A stretch of DNA of 64,000 nt from positions 87,114,942 to 87,178,941 of the forward strand of contig JAYESD010000004.1 in assembly GCA_036927565.1 (NCBI GenBank), given 5' to 3'. Of this stretch, positions 43,935 through 55,277 are shown piece by piece. The notes under the pieces are model-generated. The model saw nothing but the letters and a program-made list of their open reading frames with translations, made no database searches and had not been told where the DNA came from. The DNA comes from Tuctoria greenei (taxonomy: Eukaryota > Streptophyta > Magnoliopsida > Poales > Poaceae). Position numbers and translations under genes: made by a program. Numbering within the stretch: position 1 is the stretch's first letter; each line of letters starts with the position of its first letter.

Positions 43935-45589
43935 ATCATGGAAGCAATGATCTACGAGGAGACATTAACAATAAAGATAGTGAAGAGCAAATAACCTTAC
44001 AAGTGCCTCTCCCAAGAGTACATCAGAGTATACAAAGAGATCATCCCGTCAACAACATCATTGGAGATATTGCAAAGGGAGTAACTACTAGATCTCGTAT
44101 TGCCAATTTTTGTGAACATTACTCTTTTATCTCGTTTCTAGAACCATACAGGGTTGATGAAGCACTAAAAGATCCAAATTGGGTGATTGCAATGCAAGAG
44201 GAGCTAAACAACTTCAAGAAAAATGAAGTATGGGAGCTGGTGGAAAGACCAAAGGCAAACATCGTAGGCACCCAATAGGTCTTTCAGAACAAGCAAGATG
44301 AAAATGTAGTTGTAACAAGAAACAAGACACGTCTTGTGGCAAAAGGTTACTCGCAAGTCGATGGTTTGGATTTTGAAGAAACTTTTAACCTCGTAGCTAG
44401 ACTTGAGTCCATTCGTAATTTATTAGCCTATGCTACTCACCACAATTTTAAGCTGTATCAAATGGACGTCAAAAGCGCATTCCTCCACAGTCCTATCAAG
44501 GAGGTGTACATGGATCAGTCACCAGAATTTGAAGATCAAGAGTACCCCAAAAATGCGTAAGGCTCTCTATGGCCTCAAATAAGCTCCCCGAGCTTGGTAT
44601 GAGTGCCTTAGGGACTTTCTCACTCAAAATGGATTTAAAATAGGAAAAGCGAATTATACTTTATTTACAAAGCATTTTGATGTTCATCTATTCGTATGTT
44701 AGATTTATCTTGATGATATCATTTTAGGTTCTACTACTAAATCTTTTTATAAAGAATTTGGTAAAATTATGACAGACCGATTTGAGATGTCAATGATGGG
44801 TGAATTGAAGTACACGCAGGAAATTCTCAAAAAGTTCAATATGGACAAATCCAAGCCCATCAAGACCCCATGGCAACTAATGGACATCTAACGAAGACAG
44901 TCCTGATGTGGATCAAAAGGTATATTGGTCTATGATTGGTTCATTGCTTTATTCATGTGCATCTAGGCTTGATATGATGCTTAGTGTGTGTATGTGTGCA
45001 AGGTTTCAAGCTGCACCTAAAAAGTGTCATTTAATAGTTGTAAAATGAATTTTAAGATACCTTGTGCACACACCTAACTTGGGCCTTTGGTATCCCAAAG
45101 GATCCAAGTTTAACCTTAAGGATATTTCGATGCCGACTATGCATGCTGCAAAGTCGATAGAAAGAGCACATCAGGAACTTGCCAATTTCTTGGCAGATCC
45201 TTAGTTTCATGGTCATCTAAGAAACAAAATTCCATTGCTCTTTTTACAGCTGAAGCGGAGTATGTTGCAGCCAGTAGTTGTTGCGCACAACTACTTTGGA
45301 TGCAACAAACTCTAAGGGATTATGATTACAATATGAACCATATTCCACTCCTATGTGATAATGAAAGTGCCATAAAATTGCTCACAATCCAGTAGAGCAC
45401 TCAATAACCAAACATATAGATATACGTCATCATTTTCTAAGAGATCATTCATTAAAAGTTGACATAGTAATCTCACATGTCAGAACTGAAAAACAACTAG
45501 TGGACATATTCACCAAGCCACTAGATGAAAAAAGATTTTGCGAGCTAAGAAATGAATTAAATATACTTGATGCTCGAAATGTGGCTTGA
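43935..45589 (+). pseudogene. S2 reverse transcriptase and RNase H, heavily broken
   Basis: Recognisable stretches: ITLQVPLPRVHQSIQRDHPV, DPNWVIAMQEELNNFKKNEV, RNKTRLVAKGYSQVDGLDFE, YQMDVKSAFLHSPIKEVYMD. A stop lies at about 44276 and another frame break near 44560. The RT catalytic area is LDLS or YLDDIILG-like near 44702-44730 after a TAG. About 100 bases or more are missing before RNase H near 44815. RNase H pieces (KKQNSIAL, TAEAEYVAASSCCAQLLW, EKQLVDIFTKPLDEKRFCEL) lead to a stop at 45587-45589. Product certain by family; function lost. Confidence 0.75.
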
Positions 45590-46482
45590 AACATTACATA
45601 CCTAATTGATTCTTCGAAGTTTGCTCACCTTTGCAAAATTTCATCCCTTATCTCGATTTTCTCTCGAAAACTATTTTAATTAGTGAATCTTGGTGAATTA
45701 TAGCCATTGTATCATTGTTGATTGCTTAGAGGTCATGTTCATCAAGATTATTTGTGAATTGATGTCCTTTAGATCACTATTAGATCAAACTTTCAAAAAT
45801 CAATTTGTTTCTAATTCAATTCTGTCCAGCAGACCCAGACTAGTCCGTGGTCTGTATCGAACTAGTCTGGCTCTCGTCCGGCATACCGTACTAGTCCGAC
45901 CCCTGTGTGGACTAGTCTATATCTATCGGGCTTAAATCCTTGCCAGCCGCCAAGACATCTTCTTCCTCTCACAATTGTTTTGGCACTCTCTCCCCTCAAA
46001 CCCTAGCTCCCAAGGAGATTTTCACTTTTGACCACCAAAATTGAAGGTTCCTCCATGGGAGCTCTTTCCGTCGGCTCGAAGCATCCCTCTCCAGACTAAT
46101 CCGGACCTTGCTCCGCTCCTCCAACCTGAAATCTTTGATTTTTCGGTAAAAACCTCACTTAACCCTAGTTCTCATCCTTCCTTTAATATTGCTTATTTTT
46201 CTTGATTCCTAGGGCATACATTACATTGCTGTATGTATTCCTACTGTATTCCTATCCTTGTATCATCAATCTTTGTTAGATTTGCTAGAATAGGAAGTTA
46301 GGGTTCATACGTCAGACTGGACTAGTCCGGTGCTTGGTGTGGATAAGTCCGGTGCTCCGGACAAGTCCGCACTCTGAAAACGGAGAAGTCCGGTCCCCCA
46401 ATAGTTTGAACCACTATATTCTTATCTCCACAAAGTCTACATATCATTCTTATCGCTACTTGTATTCTCTGTGTCAGGCACA
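45590..46482 (+). other. S2 leader upstream of ORF3, possible promoter and intron
   Basis: No ORF. A cluster of ACTAGTCCG-type half and full palindromes (about 45836-45915 and again 46310-46390) resembles those in the S2 LTR. CTCAAACCCTAGCTCCCAAG near 45987 looks like a plant 5' leader. GGTAAAAACC near 46145 could be a splice donor and TTGTATTCTCTGTGTCAG ending near 46477 a good acceptor just before the ATG at 46483. Promoter and intron are inference. Confidence 0.4.
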
Positions 46483-48051
46483 ATGTTTCCTGCTTCAGAT
46501 GACAACATGTTTGACTATGAAGCCGAGCGTGAACGTCTGAGAGTTGAAAGTGCAAAAGAAAGGGTAAGAAAGAAGAGACATGACTTCAATCCCCACTCCT
46601 CTCCTCCCGATGATGTTCTTCCGAGAAAGAGGAAAGTTGTAGTAAAGAAAGCATTGAGCAATTATGGTGTTGGTGCCAGCTCAACAACACCTAGAAGGAG
46701 CACAAACAAGGGAAAAGGACTTGAAAGTGGTCCAATTGGTCCGCCTAAGATGAAGTCACCTATGCAGCGCAACAGACAGCCTTCAGAAAACGACTTCATG
46801 GGGAAAGGAAATGAGTTGGCTGACAAGTTCAAAAAGATTGAAGTTTATGAGCAGCCAAAGCAATCTGCTGACCCAAGGTTTTGGAGCCACTTCCATGCTG
46901 ACTACTATGAGCATGTGTACATGAAGATGAAGAATCCAGTAGTCAAGAGTTAGTTGGTGAACATAACCTACTTACAGTCCAAGAAATGCCATGCCTATCA
47001 TGAGGTCTTAAAGGCATTGGAGATGCATGGCTTGAAGGATCTCCTATCCTTCCAATATGACTGGAATAATGAAGTGATAGCTCAATTTTACTCAACCCTC
47101 TACTTTTTTCATGACGATGCGGATGAGATGACCTGAATGACACATGGATCTAAGTATAGTGTCACATTTGAGAAATTTTCCAAGATACTTCACCTTGAAG
47201 ATACCTTGGACAATGAGCTCATTATTCATAAATTGAAGCCTTTGGAGAAGGACGAGCTAGAATTCCTCTATGATACAAAAATGCCATAGAAGTCTCCAAC
47301 CACCAAGTACTTGAAGCCATTTTTTGCAGTACTTAATAGAATCTTGAGGAAGACCATTGCTCTAAAGGATGGAGATGCGGGGACAATTCAAGGAACTCTA
47401 AGGACCTTGATGAAAGTGATAAGCAAGAAAAGGACACTCAATGTCTTTGAGTACATCTACAATGACATTGTGAACATCTCTATCACTCTAAACAGGTCCT
47501 ATGTCTATGTACCCTACATCATGTATGTGTTTGAGAAGGTGCCTGGGCAGGAATTTGTCAAGGATGTCACTCACACTGTCCTCAAGGCCCAGAAGCCAAT
47601 AGTCTACACTTTTCCCTCTGCTCCCACCTCACCTGCAGTGGAACAGAGATCTAAACATGCTCATGAAGGCACAAGGACTCCAGCTGCTACCTCTGCTCCT
47701 CCACCCTCCAAAGAGTCCCCTAGTGGTGTGCATTAAATGCTCTCCTCCATCTTTGCATCCCACTGCAAAGTGGAAATTAAGCAACACAAGGAAATCATGG
47801 CTAGAAAGAGGCATCAACGGTACATGAAGGCAGACATCAAAGCAATCTTTGTGAAGCTTGATATTGAGCCAGTGGGATCACCTCAAATCTTAGAGGATTC
47901 AGAAGAGAACATCACAGAGATGACACCTCTCACGAAGCAAGAATTGGCATCCTTTGGACTAGCAGGTATGTCCGCTCCTCCTCCTCTACATGCACATGAC
48001 AATGAAGATGAAGATAGGACTAAGAGTGAGGCAGGGAGTGGCAATGAGTGA
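46483..48051 (+). pseudogene. S2 ORF3: envelope-position protein, interrupted
   Basis: ATG at 46483 (MFPASDDNMFDYEAERERLR). Lysine-rich, basic N-terminal part to PRFWSHFHADYYEHVY, stop at about 46953. It continues in related frames (HEVLKALEMHGLKDLLSFQY; YSVTFEKFSKILHLEDTLDN; stops near 47134 and 47288), then 47311-47736 (FEYIYNDIVNISITLNRSYV, a possible hydrophobic stretch, ending in a Pro/Ser/Thr-rich tract). The last frame, 47737-48051, is acidic. Similar proteins are annotated in grass genomes as putative plant transposon protein; in some Sireviruses this position is called env-like. I see no clear signal peptide or fusion machinery, so a true envelope role is not shown. Confidence 0.6.
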
Positions 48052-48458
48052 TTCCACTCAATTTTTCCCTTTTTGGTGCCTTGATGCCAAAGGGGGAGAG
48101 ATTGAGACTTGTTGTATTTACTTGTAAGCCTTAAGGACTAGTGATCATGGACATGTATCTTAAATTTCAAATTATTGCAATCTCTCTTTCAGATGTGCCC
48201 ATTTTATTTAATATGAATGTCTGATGCTTATATTAGTATTACTGTGATGGTTGCTGCTATAATTGCTATGCTCTTAATTTTGTGCATCACATTAATTGAT
48301 CACACACACTTTATAGGCACCCACCATGAAATGTGCATATATGCGAGAAGTTTTTATTGTTCATTTGTCATTCTCAATGCCCACTTTCTGAAAATCAATT
48401 TTTACTCTTAATTGTGAAATATCAATTGGTTCTCATAAATCACCAAAAAGGGGGAGAT
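48052..48458 (+). other. S2 3' non-coding region with purine tracts
   Basis: CCAAAGGGGGAGAGATTGAG near 48088 and AAAAAGGGGGAGAT at 48445-48458. The second touches the LTR start and is the likely polypurine tract. The stretch between holds only a chance ORF. Confidence 0.65.
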
Positions 48459-49895
48459 TGAAAGTGCATCTAGGCATTCCTTTGTTGGTTTTGGACGATT
48501 GAAGACAAAAAAATGAGATCCTAATGAATTTATTGAGATTAATGCAGGTCAACAAAGATTATATATTATGGTGCAACCAAAAAAGTGAAAAATGAGAAGT
48601 GAGAAAGGAAGAAGCCCAAATGATCAATGGAAGCGCAAAGTAGACATAATTTTATAGGATGTGTGTGAGAGACACATCCCAAGAGCTCATGTCTTTGCAT
48701 AGAGGGTAAGGAATAAAATCAATCTAAGCAATTCACTAAGTGTCGGACAAGTCCAGACACTAACTGGACAAGTCCATTAAACTTTCTGATGTTTCAATTC
48801 ACCTTGCACCAAACAATTCCAGACACTCAACGGAGAGACCGTTCAACTTTTCGGATGTTTCACTCAGACAAGTTGGAAAAACACAATTCACATTAGATCA
48901 GACAAGTCCGTCATAGTGCGGACTAGTCCGATTAACTTTCTTTAATCACTACGGACTAGTCCGATGAACTTTCTATTCCAATACGGACAAGTCCGATATA
49001 CCTCACACAAATTAGGGTTTTTAGTGTGCTGCACATTCCACGTAAATTTTACACAGCACACTGGACAAGTCCGGGCACCGGAGCGGACTAGTCTGGCCGT
49101 CGGGATCCCTAACGGTAATATTTTTGGAAACACTATAAATAGGTGATCCACGACGCCACAAACACAAGAACCACACTCTACTGTCGAGAACATAAACCCT
49201 AGTGCCGCCACTGGTCCCAAGAGCACAAAAACACGTCTCCCCACACATCTAAAGCCTAAAAGGTTAAATCTTTTGGGAATCCAGATTTGGGATAGGAAGA
49301 TCGTCGTCTATGCATCGTTGAGATCTTATAGTTTGATCTCTTATACACTCGTGCTTGACTTGTAATCTTATTGAGTATATTAGATCATCTTTTTTGCTGT
49401 AATTTTGTGGGAGCCCTCAGCGTGTGAGGTTGCCCCACCAACTTGGTGATTACCCCGTGATAGTGGAACTTAAGTCGGCCTTGTGTGGTGACTTGACGAG
49501 GGAAAAGGGTCTGAAGAGACCCGACTCTGTGTGGGCTTCCTCAACGGGGAGGAGATCGAACCTCGGTAAAAATCCTTGTCTCGCGTGTTCCATTCTTTTA
49601 CTTTTGCAATTACCATCATCTAGGGTACAATGTTGATCAATCTTGTAATTTGTGTTAACTTCGTATTCTACGTGCAATTCTTCTATCCTAATAGCTCACT
49701 CAAGTTGTTAGGGTAGTTGATTACATTCCACTACTACAACATTTATGATATCCGCATAAACACTTAATCTTCTCGTAGCACATCAAGCACACCGGACTAG
49801 TCTGTATATCACACCGAACAAGTCCGGTCCCTCCTATATTTGACAAATTTGTTAAGTGTAGCATGAAAATTTTTCAACTCCAATTCGCCTCGGCC
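48459..49895 (+). repeat. S2 3' LTR, 3'-truncated
   Basis: It starts TGAAAGTGCATCTAGGCATTCC, a start I know from grass copia LTRs. It contains CGGACTAGTCCG at 48919-48930 and 48952-48963 and CGGACAAGTCCG variants, a TATA box (TATAAATA, 49134-49141) and a leader with AAACCCTAG-type text. Alignment to a full LTR is impossible here because the 5' LTR is absent. The end is replaced by LINE sequence at about 49896. Confidence 0.75.
49134..49141 (+). promoter_or_regulatory. TATA box of S2 LTR
   Basis: TATAAATA is followed by GGTGATCC, roughly 170 bases downstream of the palindromes. Confidence 0.5.
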
Positions 49896-50820
49896 CTGGA
49901 CAACTAGCAGGGGGTCATCGATGTTGGGTAGGACCTCACCGTCCCTCTCCTCCAGGAATTCGCTGCACTGTGGCAACAACTACAAACTTTTACCTTCAAT
50001 CCCGAGTGCGGCTTGCCAGATGAAATTAAGTGGTTCTTCTCGGCATCACATAATTACTCGGCGAGCTCTGCTTACCACCTCTAATTCCAAGGATTTATGA
50101 CCTTGTCGCTCCTAAAGCTGGTATGGAAAACCTGGGCTCTGTCCAAATGCAAAACATTTATCTGGCTCATCTCGCAAGACAGGGTATGGGCAACGGCGCG
50201 ATTACAGAGGCGAGGTTGGCCTAACATTTATTTTTGCCAACTTTGTCGTCGAAGCCTTGATACAGCGCAGCACCTACTCCAGGAGTGTCCCTTATCAAAG
50301 ATAGTTTGGGCCGAACTTGGATCTTGGCTGAGAGTGGCGCCCTTCAACCCGTCGGCATGGTCACCAATCGATAGCCTAACCGACTGGCTAACATCTCTCA
50401 GCACCGGCAGCCACCACTCCAAGGCGCTTTGGTTTGTTGTGATTCTTGTGTGCTGGAAATTATGGAAGGAGCAAAATGCCTGGGTGTTTGATGTGACTGA
50501 CAAGGAAGTTGAGCTCCTCCTGGATGAGATTAAAGATGTTCTTTCATTTTGGAAGTCCGCAGGAGCCAAGCATCTAGGGCCTCTTTTAATGGAGTAAATT
50601 GTTACTGGCCTCACACTCCTTTCTCCCTATCTCTGTCTCTTTTCAACCTCTCTTCCTAAAGTGTGCCTCGCCCCATGCCACGACCTTGGTTGGGGTTGAT
50701 CATGTAAAGGCCTCATGTACTCAATTTTATTGCTTAAATGGAATTCTCCGCCCGGCGCTGCTCGGGGGCTTTTCTAAAAAAAAGAGGAATGGATATCAAG
50801 ACTGAGGGATCTTGCTATTC
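49896..50820 (+). mobile_element. 5'-truncated LINE (L1-type), 3' end
   Basis: One frame (from about 49932) reads DLTVPLLQEFAALWQQL, FFSASHNYSASSAYHL, a TAA at 50082-50084, then the reverse-transcriptase-associated zinc region: SKCKTFIWLISQDRVWATAR, IYFCQLCRRSLDTAQHLLQE, CWKLWKEQNAWVFD, to a stop at 50595-50597. This is the C-terminal zf-RVT domain of plant LINEs. The rest to 50785 is 3' untranslated; the body ends TTTTCTAAAAAAAAG near 50772-50786, a short A-tail. No target duplication is evident by eye. Confidence 0.75.
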
Positions 50821-51325
50821 CGGTCCTTGGCATATGCGCAAAGCGGTGTAAAAATATTTAAGTATTCCTTCAAGGAAGGGTTTCAGTGCCTAGTGAATGG
50901 CGGCTAGATTAATATGTTAATGCATCCATGACAGTTATCATAATATAGCAATATGTCAGGGTGTATATTCCGCCGTTAAGCGATGCAAGCGGGGCCAAAA
51001 TTTTAGGAATTTTATACGCCACAGTCAGCTGCATTTAGTAATAAGGTAAAAATCATGCCCTTAACTTTAATCAACAATATGTGCTACAGACTCATGGGGT
51101 CGAATGCTCACTTGTACTTTACAAGAGGACGTGCTTTTAGGGAAGAATCGGACAATGCCCCCGAAGCAAGCAAACTGTTTACCATTACTACCAAGATTTG
51201 TAAAACGCAATTTAAACCATGAGTGATTGACAAAAATATTACTGTAGCAGCCCAACAGAGTACGAAAAGCAACGAGGAGAGAATGAAGTACTACGGGATT
51301 AGCTTTGTATGCAATAACTGTAATT
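50821..51325. other. Unassigned sequence left of S3
   Basis: No coding signature. Minus-strand ORF 51067-51357 has no recognisable motif and runs into S3's LTR, so I do not call it. The stretch is AT-rich with a purine-rich patch near 51275-51295. It is the original target DNA into which S3 inserted; its continuation is at 59259. Confidence 0.5.
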
Positions 51326-51330
51326 AATTT
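51326..51330 (+). other. Target-site duplication AATTT, left copy (S3)
   Basis: It is repeated at 59254-59258, directly after the S3 end (GATCCTAAA). Confidence 0.8.
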
Positions 51331-52914
51331 TGTGAGACCTATGTGTGCTGAATACATTGGCTTTGACGATAAGAGTTTTGAATACTACCAAAACACCTTT
51401 TTAACAAGGTCCGACGCTAGGTCCGACTAGCTTTGGTTAGCTCCAGCACTAGGTCCGACTAGCTTTGGTAAGCTCCAGCGCTAGGTCCTGCTAGCTTTGG
51501 TAAGCTCCAGTTAGCTTTGGCAAGGTTTGAAGCTTGATCGCAATCGTTCTGCTTTTACTTCGAATTGATTCAAACTTGCTTTACATCTAAAGAAAGTTTG
51601 CTTTAGTATTCTTTTACTAAGTTTTTGGTGTGTTTTGGTGGTTATGGTTGATATATTTTTGCTATGGATTGTAACATGCTTATGTGAGGTTGTCACGTAA
51701 GGTGTTGTGGTTTCGGAACTAACGAGAGTCAAGTCGAGGACTTGTGCTCGGAAGTATTGGTTGTTTATTCATGTGCAGGTGTTGATTAAGTTCAAGACAT
51801 GGATGGTGACGGGATTCATTGAACTGGTCTTAGGGAGAAGATGAGGTTCAACAACCAAGTTCGGAAGGAATAGTGGTTGAGTTGATCGGGAGGTTGCGCA
51901 ACATGTTTGAATCAAGAACAATGCATATGAAGGTATCATGGACGTCGTTGGAAGATTTTTGCACATGTGCAAGGAGAGCATGGATGTGGTTACATGGTTC
52001 CGAGGCGTGATGAAGAGATGTGGACGTAAAAAATTGGTCGGAATGGTCCAACCGACTAGGTTATGGACTCAGGCTGCGGTTAAGTCGTGTATGACTCAAA
52101 TATGGAAAGTTTTGAGTTGGTTATGATAGGATTTCGTGTGGGTCACGAATTTGAGTTTTTTTAGGAATGTTGGATACGTTCCTAAAGTGTTTGGAAGTCT
52201 TAATATTGCTTCTATCTGCATATAGAAGAGTCTTAAGCAGCTATGGAAAGTTTCAATTCGTGAATTGAGTAGGATTAGAGTCCTAGTTAGGTTTGGTTTG
52301 GCCTAAGGGATTTTTATATAAGAAAGGGAGGCCAGAGATCATGGTAGACAACTTTGGGGCTGTTCCTCTTGTGGTTCGATCAACAAAATTTGTAGTTTGA
52401 AGGAACTTTTGTGCCTTGTCGTCCGACTTGTTTCAGACAAGTTTTTCTCGTTTTCTGCACAACACTACCTTGCTTTGTTGGTTTTATCCTAACTCGAGTT
52501 TTACAGATCCGATTGATGTTATTTTTTTGGGTTGTCTTCACAACTTGATTTTCTATTATCTGTGAAAATTTCATGGTCATTGGATTTGTGTTTGCTGATC
52601 TACATGAGTTTCTTTGCAAAGTTCCAGAACTATTTTTTTCGGGTAGGACAGATTGACCTTTGTTCGATCTTTTGATCGTAACTTGAGTTTCTCTCAACAA
52701 ATTTTCATGATTCTTGTTGTGACATATTCGTGAATTGATTCTCTACAATCTATACTAATTTTGTCATAGTTGAACACGTTTAGATTAGTACCACACACGG
52801 TTTCTTTAATAGATCGGTTTTCTACCGAGGGATGTTTCGTTGCTTCCGTTGAAAAGTTTTAATCTACCATTCACCACACCTCTGGTAGCTTTACACGCGC
52901 TCTTCGATCCTACA
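51331..52914 (+). repeat. S3 5' LTR
   Basis: It ends TCGATCCTACA before the primer-binding site. TATATAAG lies at 52315-52322. The GGTCCGAC and AGCTCCAG repeat field is only about 110 bases here. Confidence 0.85.
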
Positions 52915-52976
52915 ATTGGTATCAGAACCACGGTGCTCTAATTTTTGTGATTCAAACTTGTTTTTGACTAATCCTC

Positions 52977-54211
52977 ATGGAGGAATACTCGGCAAAACCT
53001 TGTGTGTTTGTTGGTATTGATTTCAGGTTTGGAAGACACGCATGCAAGCTTTTATCCAGGCGCAAGGCTTTGCGATATGGGAGAAAGTGTACAAGCCTTA
53101 CGACGTGTCGCCGAACGATCAAGTCACAACTACAAACTTAAGAGATGTCAACAACAACAACAAAGGTCAGAACTTGATCATACAGGAACTAACTCAAAGC
53201 GACTTCGACCGTGTTGCACACCTCTGACCGACGTACGATGTCTGGAGATCACTCTGTGACTACCACGAAGGATCCAACACAATCAAGGAAGTAAGACAAG
53301 ATATGTTCAAAAAGGAATACATGCATTTCGAGATGCAACCCGGTGAGTCTATCGACGATCTATTTGCTCGCTTTAAGAAAATTCTCAACAACTTGCGTAG
53401 TGTCAACGTTAACTTTTTAGATGCTGAGAATGCTAGACAATTACTAAGTGCATTAGACATGTCAATCTGGGAGATGAAAGTTACATCCATTCGTGAATCT
53501 ACTGTCATGAGTATACTTACTTTAGATGTGCTATATTCTAAGTTAAAAACTCATGAAATTGACAAAATATCACGTAAGAACCCGAACAAGTCTATTGCTT
53601 TTGTTTCTCAATGTGACATGCCTAGCTCTGGTCAATCTTCATCTTGTGGTACACTTGTTTTGTTGTCCTCTTTAACCCTTGAATAGATTGAGGAGTTTCC
53701 AGAGGAGGAGCTAGCACTTCTCTATACTAGGTTCTCAAAAGCATTGCAAAATGTGAGAACTAGAAGGAGAGGAAGGTCTGGAGCTCAAATATGCTTTGAA
53801 TGTGGTAATACAGGACACTTTCGTACATATTGTTCTAACCTTTCAGGTCCTACTTCCCGGGAAGAAAAACAATCAAGGACGAAGCATTCCTTAACAAACG
53901 ATAAGAAGAAGAAGAAGGACTTTACAGGTCACCAACTGGTGAATAGTTTTATCTCCGCACTTCAAGAACTTGGCTCGAGAGATGTAGACATTGGAAGTGA
54001 CGAACATGAAGATGATCTGGGGCCAACTTATGCTTCATGGTGGGCAAAACAAGATCAAGATCAAGTCAGTAGGATGTCAAATACAACAGTGACGACGATG
54101 AGGTATGTTCTACCTATAATGAAATGTGTGATGCAATTTCTCGTGCTGCTATTATTATCAAGAAAAAGGACAAAAAGCTTAGAGATAATGCTGCTAAAAT
54201 TGAATCACTAG
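52977..54211 (+). pseudogene. S3 gag N-terminal half
   Basis: ATG at 52977; a one-base loss near 53025 (GATTTCAGG for GATTTTCAGG) shifts frame. The 53042-53227 frame has FIQAQGFAIWEKVYKPYD and ends at a TGA near 53226. 53303-53686 has FKKEYMHFEMQPGESIDDLF and the rest of the UBN2-type capsid (ILNNLRSVNVNFLDAENARQ, LSALDMSIWEMK). 53744 onward holds the knuckle CFECGNTGHFRTYC and lysine-rich text. This part is what S1 has deleted, so S3 shows the ancestral gag. Confidence 0.75.
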
Positions 54212-55277
54212 AGTCTGAAATCAATCGTTTAAAAACTTTGTTTCCTAGTGATGATGCATGTCCCTCACGTGACTTAATCTATGAACAATTGTCCACATTA
54301 AGAAGTGCACACTCCTCCACTCTAGATAGACTTGATGAAGAAATTGAAAAGAACAAAAAGCTGTCTGATTTTAATGTTAAAAACTTAAAAGATCTTCCAG
54401 TTCTACAGATGATCTGCATTGTTCTGCATGTGACAATCTTGATAAGAAACTAAAAGATGCAATGAATGAAATTTCAATACTGAACAATGCTTTACGTGCT
54501 CATGAAGTTAAATATTGTTGTAATTGCAAATTAAAAGGAAAAACTTCATGTGAAAACTGCCTAGAATTATATAAGAAACTTGATGACATGAATAGGATAC
54601 TAGAGCAGTTTTGTGTTGGGAACAAAAATCTAAATTTGGTACTGAATTCATCCAAATCTTGCAATGATAAAACTGGTTTAGGTTTTGATTCTCATGCTCA
54701 TGCTAAAGCACATCCACTAAAAATTGTAAAGTCATTAGGAAGTGGTTTGATTAAAACAGTTCCTAAACCAAAAGAGGTGGTTTTTAAATCTGCAGGAGTG
54801 TTGTCACGTTCGGGTTCCAATAAACATACTGCATGCTCATCTAGACATGAACACAAAGTTAAATTTTATTGTACCTATCGTGGTAGAGATGGTCATGTCA
54901 TAGATTTTTGTTATAGACTAGCTAAACAACATAAAAAGGAAATAATGCAAGCTAGATCTTATAAATCTCATGCAAAATTTGCTGCACATACTAAACCAAA
55001 TGTCAGGAACATGCAACCTGCTGTTATGAGTAAAAAACATTCAAAGTTTACCTCCGGAGCTTCAGTTTTTGCCTCCGGACCTTCTATTGTTACCTCCGAA
55101 CCTTATGTTTTTGCCTCCAGAGCTATTGATTTTTGTGCTACACAAGTAACACCTTATAGTTCTATAGTTAAGAACAAAAAATCTCGAACTTTGACTCATC
55201 AACCTACTGTTTCATCTCAGCTTTTGTGTGTTTTTCCTGCTGCACGTCGTGTGACTCAGTATTGGATTCCTAAATGA
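54124..55277 (+). pseudogene. S3 gag C-terminal coiled coil
   Basis: Two frames, 54124-54453 (NAAKIESLESEINRLKTLFP) and 54462-55277 (NEISILNNALRAHEVKYCCN, CKLKGKTSCENCLELYKKLD), meet near 54395-54460, where small indels disturb the frame. The second knuckle reads CTYRGRDGHVIDFC: the second Cys of S1's CTFC is Arg. A repeated SGPSIV/SEPYVFAS segment near 55050-55120 is longer than in S1 (TCCGGACCTTC-type repeats). Ends at TGA 55275-55277. Confidence 0.75.

Larger units (their letters stand above)
43935..49895 (+). mobile_element. S2: 5'-truncated Sirevirus-type copia element with ORF downstream of pol
   Basis: Starts abruptly inside the integrase-RT linker and runs RT, RNase H, leader, extra ORF, purine tracts and a 3' LTR beginning TGAAAGTGCATCTAGG at 48459. 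The extra ORF between pol and LTR is the envelope-position ORF of some Sireviruses. The LTR end is missing, cut by the LINE at about 49896. Different family from S1/S3. Confidence 0.75.

Noticed and set aside
46483..48051. S2 ORF3 as a proven retroviral envelope
   Set aside because: Position fits the env-like ORF of Sireviruses but I see no signal peptide, cleavage site or clear membrane anchor.
51067..51357. 96-codon minus-strand ORF left of S3
   Set aside because: No recognisable motif; its start lies in S3's LTR, so it did not exist before insertion.
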